DNA from: CAZUPF01 sp964622035 | GTDB taxonomy: Bacteria; Patescibacteriota; WWE3; JAUXAW01; JAYEID01 | Length of the DNA: 15,355 nt | NCBI GenBank assembly: GCA_964622035.1 | Contig: CAZUPF010000013.1 | Span: 1 to 15,355 of the forward strand | Reading direction: 5' to 3' | Part shown: one piece after another, positions 1 to 5,600 of the stretch | Numbering within the stretch: position 1 is the first letter of the stretch | Layout: each line of letters opens with the position of its first letter | Position numbers and translations under genes: made by a program | The notes under the pieces: generated by a model | The model's input: only the letters and a program-made list of their open reading frames with translations | Database searches by the model: none | Told to the model about the DNA's origin: nothing

Positions 1-794
1 CGTTAGCTTCGACACTCACACCCGACAAGTCGGGGGCGAATATCTAGTATCCATCGTTTAGGGCGTGGACTACACGGGTATCTAATCCGTTTCGCTACCC
101 ACGCTTTCGTGCCTCAGCGTCAGATTGAGCCCAGAAAGCTGCCTTCGCCTTCGGTGTTCTCCCGGGGATCATTGGATTTCACCCCTCCTCCCGGAATTCC
201 GCTTTCCTCTGCTCACCTCCATTCCCCAAGTATTTCGAGCAATTCCTCCGTTGAGCAGAGGGATTTCACTCGAAACTTTAGGGAACGCCTACGCACTCTT
301 TACGCCCAATAATACCGGGCAACGCTCGCCACCTACGTTTGACCGCTGCTGCTGGCACGTAGTTTGCCGTGGCTATTTAATAGAGGTTTACAACCCTAAG
401 GCCTTCATCCCTCACGCGGTGTCGCTGCGTCAGACTTTCGTCCATTGCGCAAGATTCCCGATTGCTGCCTCCCGTAGGAGTATGGGCCGTTCTCAGTCCC
501 ATTGTGGGGGGCCGCGCTCTCGCGCCCCCTACCCGTCATCGCCTTGGTAGGCCATTACCCCACCAACAAGCTGATAGGACGCGGGCCGATCTCCGACCGA
601 TAAATCTTTATTCCGATAAATCGGAAACTATCGGGTATTACCCTCGCTTTCGCGAGGTTATTCCCGAGTCGGAGGCACGTTCCCACGCGTTACTCACCCG
701 TCCGCCATGCACGACCCGAAGGTCGGCATTCGACTTGCATACCTTAAGCACACCGCCAGCGTTCGCCCTGAGCCAGGATCAAACTCTTAAAATT
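1..794 (-). rRNA. rrs: 16S ribosomal RNA, 5' part (3' half lies outside the window)
   Basis: Read on the minus strand, this is the first half of a small-subunit rRNA. The conserved AGAGTTTGATCCTGGCTCAG block lies at 768-787, which puts the mature 5' end near 794. The ACTCCTACGGGAGGCAGC block is at about 465-482, GGCGTAAAG near 300-308, and ATTAGATACCCGTGTAGTCC near 66-85. The gene runs off the left edge at a point matching about E. coli base 870. It is clearly shorter than E. coli: only 18 bases (369-386) separate GTTGTAAA from the GGCAAACT block, where E. coli has about 72, so helix 17 is almost gone. The 530 loop (337-358) reads GTGCCAGCAGCAGCGGTCAA, with changes at positions equal to C526, A532 and U534, while G530 is kept. 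Reduced helices like this are typical of Candidate Phyla Radiation bacteria. Short open reading frames seen across this stretch are not genes. Confidence 0.98.
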
Positions 795-843
795 GGATTC
801 CTTCCACTTTTCGATTGTCAAAGTGCGAACCAGTGGGCCTTGC

Positions 844-866
844 GGGGGCTCATTAAAAAAGCCCCC
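844..866 (-). other. Hairpin that competes with the terminator
   Basis: On the minus strand, GGGGGCT (866-860) is perfectly complementary to AGCCCCC (850-844), with a nine-base loop TTTTTAATG. The G-rich arm is the same one that closes the terminator stem at 861-880, so the two structures exclude each other. The pairing is visible in the sequence; any antiterminator role is inference. Confidence 0.5.
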
Positions 867-880
867 CAGGAACGGGGGAC
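855..880 (-). terminator. Intrinsic terminator between mnmA and 16S rRNA
   Basis: Read on the minus strand, GTCCCCC (880-874) pairs with GGGGGGC (867-861) through seven pairs, including one U-G, around the loop GTTCCT. Six T residues (860-855) follow. It sits 39 bases after the mnmA stop codon and about 60 bases before the mature 16S end. It most simply ends the mnmA transcript, but any rRNA promoter upstream of it would have to read through it. Confidence 0.72.
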
Positions 881-901
881 CTTGATGTCCCGCAGCGGAA
901 A

Positions 902-907
902 TCTATA
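902..907 (-). promoter_or_regulatory. Possible -10 element for the rRNA leader
   Basis: The minus strand reads TATAGA just after the mnmA stop codon (919-921). The matching -35 position (925-930) is GACGGT, which is weak. If it is used, the rRNA transcript would start near 895 and run through the terminator-like hairpins before reaching 16S. No better promoter was found between mnmA and 16S. Confidence 0.2.
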
Positions 908-918
908 AAAAGTACTTC

Positions 919-2079
919 CTACCCACCGTCCATTCTGGGATCAGCATAACAAGCTGGATAAGCACTGTCAAGCGCTAGAGCTGTAATTACCCCTCCCCCA
1001 AGAACCTCATCTCCCTCATAAAAAACCGCACTCTGGCCAGGAGTAACCGCCCTCGTCGGCTCGTCCAAGACAACCCGCGCCCGCCCCCCTTGAAGAACCC
1101 CCACTGTCGCCGGAAGCAACTTACCTTGGTGCCGAATTCGAATAGAACAAGATAGTTGATAGTTAACCCGTCTCGCCGAGGGCGAGCCGAGGCGGATAGT
1201 TGACAGCTGAGAGCGAGGAGAGATCCAGTTCAAATCCCTGACCACGAATCCTTTGACTTCCGATTCCGCGCCCCTACCAACAATTAAAGTATTGTTTTCC
1301 TTATCAATCCCCACCACATAGAGGGGAATACCCTGGTAACCATCAAGCTCAAAGCCTCGCCGCTGGCCATAGGTATAGAGAGGAAGGCCCTGGTGCCGGC
1401 CAATTACCTCTCCTTTAACATTAAGAACCGAACCCGGTTCAATCTCCTTTGGAAGGTGACGACGGAGAAACTCTTCCAAGGAATCTGAGACAAAACAAAT
1501 CTCGAAACTCTCCGGACGCCTAGCGACAGGGAGACCCCTCTCCTCAGCAACCTCCCGCACCCGCTCTTTGGTCAAATCCCCCACTGGAAAGGCAACCCGC
1601 GCCAACTGCCCCTGGGCCAGCTGCCAAAGGAAGTAAGACTGGTCCTTCCCCTCATCCACCGCCCTTAGGAGGCGGGTGCGATTTGGGGGTTCCCGCCGCA
1701 GACGGGAATAGTGTCCTGTGGCCAAATGATCACAGCCCAAATTGCTAGCGTAATCCAGCAACTGGCCAAACTTAATAACTTTGTTACAAACCACGCAGGG
1801 GTTCGGCGTCCGCCCGGCGCAGTATTCGGCCAGGAAGTAGTCGATTACCCCCCTCCTAAACTCCTCACGAAGATCAACAACATCCAGCGGAATCCCCAAG
1901 CAGTCAGCCACCTGCCGCGCCTCCTCCTGACCCACCACCCCCTCCAAATGCTTCATGAACAAACCCCGCACCTCGTAGCCGTCTTCAACTAGCAGTGCGG
2001 CCGCCACCCCTGAATCTACCCCCCCACTCATCGCCACGGCAATCTTCGAACCACTCGGAATGTTCCTCACAATAAGCAT
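919..2079 (-). CDS. mnmA: tRNA-specific 2-thiouridylase MnmA
   Basis: MnmA activates U34 in the anticodon of Lys, Glu and Gln tRNAs with ATP and puts sulfur at position 2, in the cytoplasm. The 386-residue product has the PP-loop SGGVDS (18-23), TPNPCVVCNKVIKFG (91-105) with C98 equivalent to the E. coli nucleophile C102, ATGHY (120-124), KDQSYFLW (145-152), EICFV with the second catalytic cysteine C195, and TPGQSAVFY near the C-terminus. Residues 291-310 hold about 13 more residues than E. coli has between the (N/H)W and (I/K)(R/T)(I/Y)R blocks; this extra piece comes from the repeat-flanked DNA at 1151-1208. A TAGAAT hexamer (2080-2085) touches the ATG at 2079, so the true start may instead be GTG at codon 4 (2070). 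No Shine-Dalgarno site is visible. The gene follows the cysteine-repeat gene after 63 bases. Confidence 0.95.
   Translation of the reverse strand: MLIVRNIPSGSKIAVAMSGGVDSGVAAALLVEDGYEVRGLFMKHLEGVVGQEEARQVADCLGIPLDVVDLREEFRRGVIDYFLAEYCAGRTPNPCVVCNKVIKFGQLLDYASNLGCDHLATGHYSRLRREPPNRTRLLRAVDEGKDQSYFLWQLAQGQLARVAFPVGDLTKERVREVAEERGLPVARRPESFEICFVSDSLEEFLRRHLPKEIEPGSVLNVKGEVIGRHQGLPLYTYGQRRGFELDGYQGIPLYVVGIDKENNTLIVGRGAESEVKGFVVRDLNWISPRSQLSTIRLGSPSARRVNYQLSCSIRIRHQGKLLPATVGVLQGGRARVVLDEPTRAVTPGQSAVFYEGDEVLGGGVITALALDSAYPACYADPRMDGG
1151..1208. repeat. Repeat-flanked palindromic block inside mnmA
   Basis: Plus-strand GATAGTTGATAGTT (1151-1164) and GATAGTTGACAGCT (1195-1208) are imperfect direct repeats. 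They flank a GC-rich core (1165-1194) that contains the perfect hairpin CTCGCC-GAG-GGCGAG (1172-1186). The block stays in frame and encodes MnmA residues 291-310. Its length and place match the extra residues relative to E. coli MnmA. It resembles a small palindromic element inserted into a gene. No second copy was seen in this window. Confidence 0.6.
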
Positions 2080-2085
2080 ATTCTA
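2080..2085 (-). promoter_or_regulatory. Possible -10 hexamer for mnmA
   Basis: The minus strand reads TAGAAT (five of six matches to TATAAT) directly against the annotated ATG. A transcript from it would start near 2073, inside the annotated gene. That would favour GTG at 2070 as a leaderless start, nine bases from the hexamer. No good -35 was found. Confidence 0.3.
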
Positions 2086-2130
2086 ACATTAACAACTTTG
2101 CAGGCAGGAGGTTTGGGCGTACAGGGGTTT

Positions 2131-2143
2131 GCGCCGTAGGCGC
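2131..2143 (-). other. Short GC hairpin after the cysteine-repeat gene
   Basis: A perfect five-pair stem GCGCC-TAC-GGCGC begins at the last base of the upstream stop codon. No T-run follows, so it is not a standard intrinsic terminator. It could protect an mRNA end or pause polymerase, but nothing shows that it does. Confidence 0.35.
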
Positions 2144-3399
2144 TACTGGCACTCCTCGGGGTGTTCCTCGCAGTAACGGTATCGCTCTTCAAGCTCCTCC
2201 TCAGAAGCGCCCTCGTCGTACTCCGGACCCTCAAAATCATTCCCGTATTCGCCGTCAGGTCCCCCTTCTGGGAAACTCCTCCCACCCTCCTCCTCCTCCC
2301 CCGTCGGCGGGCCCCCTTCCCAATACCCTCCCTCATCCTTCCCCTGACACTCTTCGGGATGCTCCCGGCAATACTCTTCGTCCCCACGCCGGCATTCCTC
2401 ATCATTCGGATGCTCTTCGCAATATTTCTCACACTCCTCCGGAGTTTCACATCCTCCAGAACCACCGGGGCCACCGTCACGCGGCCCACCGTCCTCCATC
2501 ATCTGCCGACACTCTTCGTCATCAGGATTATTCTTGCAATACTCCTCCATCTCACGCATCCCTTCTTGACACTCCTTGTCGTCCGGATGTTCGCGACAGT
2601 ACATCTCACATTCCTCGGGCGTTCCGCATCCCCCAGGACCGGCCCGACCCTCATCCTCCATTCCATGCTCCTCAGCCCACGCCATGCAAATCTGCCGATT
2701 TTCCGGCGTATCACAAAAGGCCTCGCACTCCTCATGGCTCGTACAACCCCCCGGCCCGTCAACCTCAACTACTAGCCCGTGCGCCTTAGCAAACGAATCG
2801 CAGACCTCCATATTCTCCCTCCGAGCACAGTACTCCTCACACTCATCCGGACCGGCGCAGTTACCCAATTCCGCGATGGGGAAGGAAATGCCCAAAGCCG
2901 CCCCACGCTCCTGCGCCTCCTCCCCAGAGGTCCCCCGCTGGCCAACCCCTATTTTTCTCGCGTACTCCGCGCAAGCCCCGCGATTCTCTTCCCGCGAGCA
3001 GTAGGCGCGACACTCCGCCACCGAGGCACAGCCGCCTAACTCCGCCACCGGGAAAGTGGCTGCCGGGGAGGCCCCACCAGACTCCTCCGCAGCAACCAGG
3101 CCGTTAGTCCGCGCAAACTCAGTACAAGCGACCCGGGTCTCCTCGGCGTCACAGTAAACCTTGCACCCCTCCTTCGAAGTGCAATTACCTAGCTCAGCAA
3201 TAGGATAAATCACCTGCGCCGCCAAAACCTCACCCCCGAGGAAACCCCTCTCCTGCCCATAACTAGCACACTTCGCGTGGTTAATCTCCCAATGGCAGTA
3301 AGCGGCACAATCCGCCGCGGACCGGCAACCGCCCAATTCAGAAACAGGGTAAGTGATGCTAACTGAGGCTAAGGCTACGGCGATAAGTAGGTTGAGCAT
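2143..3399 (-). CDS. Secreted acidic protein with seven four-cysteine repeats
   Basis: No named family is recognised. The 418-residue product begins with a hydrophobic stretch (about residues 3-15) that looks like a signal peptide, though it has no basic residue at its N-end. Seven repeats with exactly the spacing C-x5-C-x3-C-x8-C follow. The first four are each introduced by (Y/F)P(V/I)(S/A)ELG(G/N)C, and the last three by a GPGGC- or GSGGC-like turn. Three half repeats of the form YC-x6/8-C also occur, one of them at the extreme C-terminus. There are 34 cysteines, an even number that fits full disulfide pairing outside the cell. The C-terminal third is very rich in Glu, Asp, Gly and Pro. 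The gene starts nine bases after the NPF-motif gene, with no Shine-Dalgarno site, so the two are probably translated from one mRNA. I recall similar cysteine repeats in other Patescibacteria, but their function is unknown to me. Confidence 0.88.
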   Translation of the reverse strand: MLNLLIAVALASVSITYPVSELGGCRSAADCAAYCHWEINHAKCASYGQERGFLGGEVLAAQVIYPIAELGNCTSKEGCKVYCDAEETRVACTEFARTNGLVAAEESGGASPAATFPVAELGGCASVAECRAYCSREENRGACAEYARKIGVGQRGTSGEEAQERGAALGISFPIAELGNCAGPDECEEYCARRENMEVCDSFAKAHGLVVEVDGPGGCTSHEECEAFCDTPENRQICMAWAEEHGMEDEGRAGPGGCGTPEECEMYCREHPDDKECQEGMREMEEYCKNNPDDEECRQMMEDGGPRDGGPGGSGGCETPEECEKYCEEHPNDEECRRGDEEYCREHPEECQGKDEGGYWEGGPPTGEEEEGGRSFPEGGPDGEYGNDFEGPEYDEGASEEELEERYRYCEEHPEECQ

Positions 3400-3408
3400 T
3401 GGGGAAAA

Positions 3409-3729
3409 TCAGAGATTCTCAAAAGGATTAACGTACTCTTCCTCTTCCATCCCCTCAAAGGGATTTGTGTACTCCTCTGCTTCTGACGAAGCTGCCCCCT
3501 CCTTGGAAAAGGGATTCGTATACTCAGTAGTCGACCCCCCAAGGCCAAAAACCTTGGCAACATAGTTACCCACCCCGGGAATATAGGACGTACCCACCCA
3601 CAACACCGCGAGGGTGAGAACTACACCGAGGAGAAAACCGAGTAACCCAACGAGGAGTGAGGGACAACCACGAGAGGCATTTTCTGCAGCAACCGAGTCG
3701 GTTGCCTGAGCTTCTTCCTGAGCAGGCAT
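3409..3729 (-). CDS. Small single-pass membrane protein with three EY(T/V)NPF motifs
   Basis: The family is not recognised. The 106-residue product has a polar N-terminal segment (1-23), one strong membrane helix (about 24-46) and a tail that ends in three copies of a short motif: EYTNPF (69-74), EYTNPF (86-91) and EYVNPF (98-103), separated by acidic linkers. Regular spacing of an aromatic-NPF motif suggests docking sites for a partner protein; in eukaryotes NPF tripeptides bind EH domains, but no such link is implied here. The orientation is uncertain because charged residues are few on both sides of the helix. The gene has its own candidate promoter (3742-3770) right after the thioredoxin reductase gene and lies nine bases before the cysteine-repeat gene, so the two products may work together at the cell surface. 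Confidence 0.85.
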   Translation of the reverse strand: MPAQEEAQATDSVAAENASRGCPSLLVGLLGFLLGVVLTLAVLWVGTSYIPGVGNYVAKVFGLGGSTTEYTNPFSKEGAASSEAEEYTNPFEGMEEEEYVNPFENL

Positions 3730-3741
3730 GGTAACAACTCG

Positions 3742-3770
3742 AGCTTAGCAAACCGTCCGCCCTGGGTCAA
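3742..3770 (-). promoter_or_regulatory. Promoter for the NPF and cysteine-repeat genes
   Basis: The minus strand has -35 TTGACC (3770-3765), a 17-base spacer and -10 TAAGCT (3747-3742). The predicted start lies about five bases before the ATG at 3729, giving a nearly leaderless mRNA. It begins only a few bases after the stop codon of the thioredoxin reductase gene. Confidence 0.45.
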
Positions 3771-3776
3771 GTGCCC

Positions 3777-4904
3777 TTACTGTTCCCAGCTAATGGCGCT
3801 AACAGGACAAGAGCCGCTCGCCTCCTGAACTGTTTTCACCGTGTCGCTGGGTTGGTTCTTAATCCTAGCTTTGCCATTCTCCCCAAGCTCGAAAGTTCCC
3901 CTAGCAATTGTCGTACACAATCCGCAGCCGTTACACAAATCTTCATTGACAACGGGCAATCCTCCGCCCCCCGAGTCCTCAGGGCCGTCCGTGGCCTGAC
4001 TACCAAGGTACCGGTAAACCGACTGGGCAGCGATGGCCCCCTCGGCACAGGCGGTAACAATCTGCTTCATGCTGTTTGAACCGGTGGTAATATCCCCCGC
4101 CGCAAAAATTCCCGCCACACTAGTGCTCATATCCTCGCTAACCACCACATACCCCACGTCATCCAACTTCAGACCCAGACCCTCCGCCAGGGACCGATCA
4201 GGAATGTAGCCAATCTCAATAAACACCCCATCCACCGCTAGCATGTTCTCACCCTGAAAGGGGTGCTCCAAGATAGCCCCAGTAACAAAGTCTTCTCCGT
4301 CTATCTGAGTAACACTATTACTCAGTACAAACTCTATTTTCGGGTGGGCCTGAGCCCGTACCACAAAATCTGGTTTGGCTCTAAACTCGTCGCGGCGATG
4401 AATAAGATATATTTTCTCGGCGTGCTCGGCCAGCTCCAAAGCGCCATCGAGAGCACTGTCCCCTCCCCCAATCATCGCCACCGTCTTACCCTTGTAGAGG
4501 GGAGCATCACAGAGCGCGCAGTAAGAGACCCCCTTACCAATAAGCCGCTCCTCACCGGGCACTCCCAGCTTCCGCGGCGCAACGCCAACCGCCAAAATAA
4601 CGCTCCGGGCCTCGTGGGACTCTCCGTTGGTCGCCACCGCAAACCCCCCACCCCGCTGCTTTACACTAACCACCTTTCCACGAGCAATCCCCGCTCCGAG
4701 AGATTCTACCTGAGCCACCATCTGCCGGGTCAGCTCCGCCCCATCAATACGCGAGAAGCCGGGGTAGTTCTCGATCCGTCCCGACTCAGCTACCTGCCCT
4801 CCCGGGGAGCTGCCAATTACCAGAGTATTTAAAGTGTAACGAGCCGCGTAAATTGCTGCCGTCAGTCCTGCCGGTCCGGTACCAACGATAATTAAATCGT
4901 ACAT
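3777..4904 (-). CDS. trxB: Thioredoxin reductase-like flavoprotein fused to a C-terminal [4Fe-4S] ferredoxin domain
   Basis: Residues 1-300 form a complete low-molecular-weight thioredoxin reductase. FAD binding is shown by GTGPAG (8-13) and GIFAAGD (265-271), the redox-active pair by C129-A-L-C132, and NADPH binding by GGGDSA (146-151) and HRRDEFRA (169-176). After a Gly/Ser-rich linker (about 301-317), residues 318-375 match a single-cluster ferredoxin, with ligands C324, C327, C330 and C366 (the last in CPV). The usual fourth cysteine of the first motif, which serves a second cluster, is absent (A334 in its place), as expected for one cluster. The family passes electrons from NADPH to thioredoxin disulfides; the added domain suggests reduced ferredoxin as donor or partner. 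ATG at 4904 was chosen because MYDLIIVG is the usual family start; the frame stays open for 21 more codons upstream, overlapping rnhB. A fused iron-sulfur domain is not part of standard TrxB. Confidence 0.93.
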   Translation of the reverse strand: MYDLIIVGTGPAGLTAAIYAARYTLNTLVIGSSPGGQVAESGRIENYPGFSRIDGAELTRQMVAQVESLGAGIARGKVVSVKQRGGGFAVATNGESHEARSVILAVGVAPRKLGVPGEERLIGKGVSYCALCDAPLYKGKTVAMIGGGDSALDGALELAEHAEKIYLIHRRDEFRAKPDFVVRAQAHPKIEFVLSNSVTQIDGEDFVTGAILEHPFQGENMLAVDGVFIEIGYIPDRSLAEGLGLKLDDVGYVVVSEDMSTSVAGIFAAGDITTGSNSMKQIVTACAEGAIAAQSVYRYLGSQATDGPEDSGGGGLPVVNEDLCNGCGLCTTIARGTFELGENGKARIKNQPSDTVKTVQEASGSCPVSAISWEQ

Positions 4905-4911
4905 AATTAGA

Positions 4912-4917
4912 ATATTA
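4912..4917 (-). promoter_or_regulatory. Possible -10 hexamer just upstream of the thioredoxin reductase gene
   Basis: The minus strand reads TAATAT, seven bases from the ATG, in the short gap after rnhB. The -35 position is poor. It fits the near-leaderless pattern of the window, but co-transcription from rnhB is equally possible. Confidence 0.3.
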
Positions 4918-4933
4918 GCACACCGGTAAACTG

Positions 4934-5551
4934 CTACTGCTCCAGCAATCTGCGCACCGAAGCCCATTTATGGCGAACTACCGAGGGGAAGCTGTGGTGC
5001 TCCGCAAACCAAGCTCGCAAAAACCGCTGCGTCTTCGGATCAGAAGGGTATCCCGAGCCAAAATCCCCGTATTCCTCACGCAACACGCCGATAATTCGGT
5101 CGCGTTCAACCTTAGCCAAAATTGAGGCGGCCGAAACGACAGGGTATTTTTCATCAGCGTGGTTCTCCCCCACCAAGCTAACTCCAGCAGGCACTTTCCC
5201 CCGCACCGCCCCCACAAAATTCCCCACCCCACCTGGATGGGTGGGCACATCAAAAAAAGCCTTTTCGGGCAGGAATTTTAGAATGAGGAAGATAATTTCT
5301 TCCAAGTCAAGCAGGTTTAAACTAGTTTCATCTATCTGCGCCGGGGCGATCAGGCGCAACTCGTAGCCCGAAGCGATCTCGCCTATCTGTGGAGCCAGCT
5401 CCTCACGCCGTTTGGGCGAAAGCTTTTTCGAATCCTTAACCCCCAAACTCCCCAACGCCTGCCAACCGCGCTCATCGACCACCACTCCCCCCACGACCAT
5501 CGGCCCAATGACACATCCCCGCCCAGCTTCGTCAATTCCAAGGCTCCTCAT
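4934..5551 (-). CDS. rnhB: Ribonuclease HII of archaeal type
   Basis: RNase HII cuts the RNA strand of RNA-DNA hybrids and single ribonucleotides embedded in DNA. The 205-residue product has GIDEAGRG with D7 and E8, GVKDSKKLSP (37-46), D101 in AFFD, and HADEKYPVVSAASILAKV with D133, so all four catalytic acids are present. The phrases KYPVVSAASILAKV and YGDFGSGYPSDPKT are those of archaeal RNase HII (for example Pyrococcus), not the GDAKSxSIAAASIIAKV form usual in bacteria, which suggests an archaeal or archaeal-like origin. ATG at 5551 is chosen because MRSLGIDEAGRG is the normal N-terminus; the longer frame would run into the divergent gene. GGAG lies four bases from this ATG. The thioredoxin reductase gene follows 29 bases after the stop. 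Confidence 0.95.
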   Translation of the reverse strand: MRSLGIDEAGRGCVIGPMVVGGVVVDERGWQALGSLGVKDSKKLSPKRREELAPQIGEIASGYELRLIAPAQIDETSLNLLDLEEIIFLILKFLPEKAFFDVPTHPGGVGNFVGAVRGKVPAGVSLVGENHADEKYPVVSAASILAKVERDRIIGVLREEYGDFGSGYPSDPKTQRFLRAWFAEHHSFPSVVRHKWASVRRLLEQ

Positions 5552-5560
5552 CACACTCCG

Positions 5561-5566
5561 ATTGTA
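5561..5566 (-). promoter_or_regulatory. -10 hexamer for rnhB
   Basis: The minus strand reads TACAAT (five of six matches), nine bases from the rnhB ATG, so the mRNA leader would be about 0-3 bases. It overlaps the -35 of the divergent methyltransferase promoter. The -35 position for rnhB is weak. Confidence 0.45.
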
Positions 5567-5591
5567 CACCCAGAAACTTGCCTGATATAAT
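5563..5591 (+). promoter_or_regulatory. Promoter for the plus-strand methyltransferase
   Basis: A -35-like TGTACA (5563-5568, four of six matches) is 17 bases from a perfect TATAAT (5586-5591). The ATG is at 5601, so transcription should begin at or within about three bases of the start codon. No ribosome binding site could be present. Confidence 0.6.
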
Positions 5592-5600
5592 AATCGCACC

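Noticed and set aside
816..821. Perfect minus-strand TTGACA just upstream of 16S
   Set aside because: The -10 position at 17 bases reads ATCCAA, and the start would fall inside the mature rRNA. It is probably chance.
109..908. Three overlapping plus-strand open frames up to 148 codons
   Set aside because: They lie across the 16S rRNA gene on its opposite strand, apart from the 3' end of the last one, which reaches into the rRNA leader. The sequence is explained by rRNA.
1689..1707. Perfect inverted repeat TTCCCG/CGGGAA inside mnmA
   Set aside because: Here the protein length matches E. coli MnmA closely, so there is no sign of insertion. Probably codon-driven.
2161..2775. 204-codon plus-strand frame opposite the cysteine-repeat gene
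   Set aside because: Low-complexity Leu/Pro/Thr product, created by reading the complement of Glu/Gly/Asp-rich codons. No start signal or homology pattern.
4263..4832. 189-codon plus-strand frame opposite the thioredoxin reductase gene
   Set aside because: It is antisense to a gene with all catalytic motifs intact, and its product has no recognisable features.
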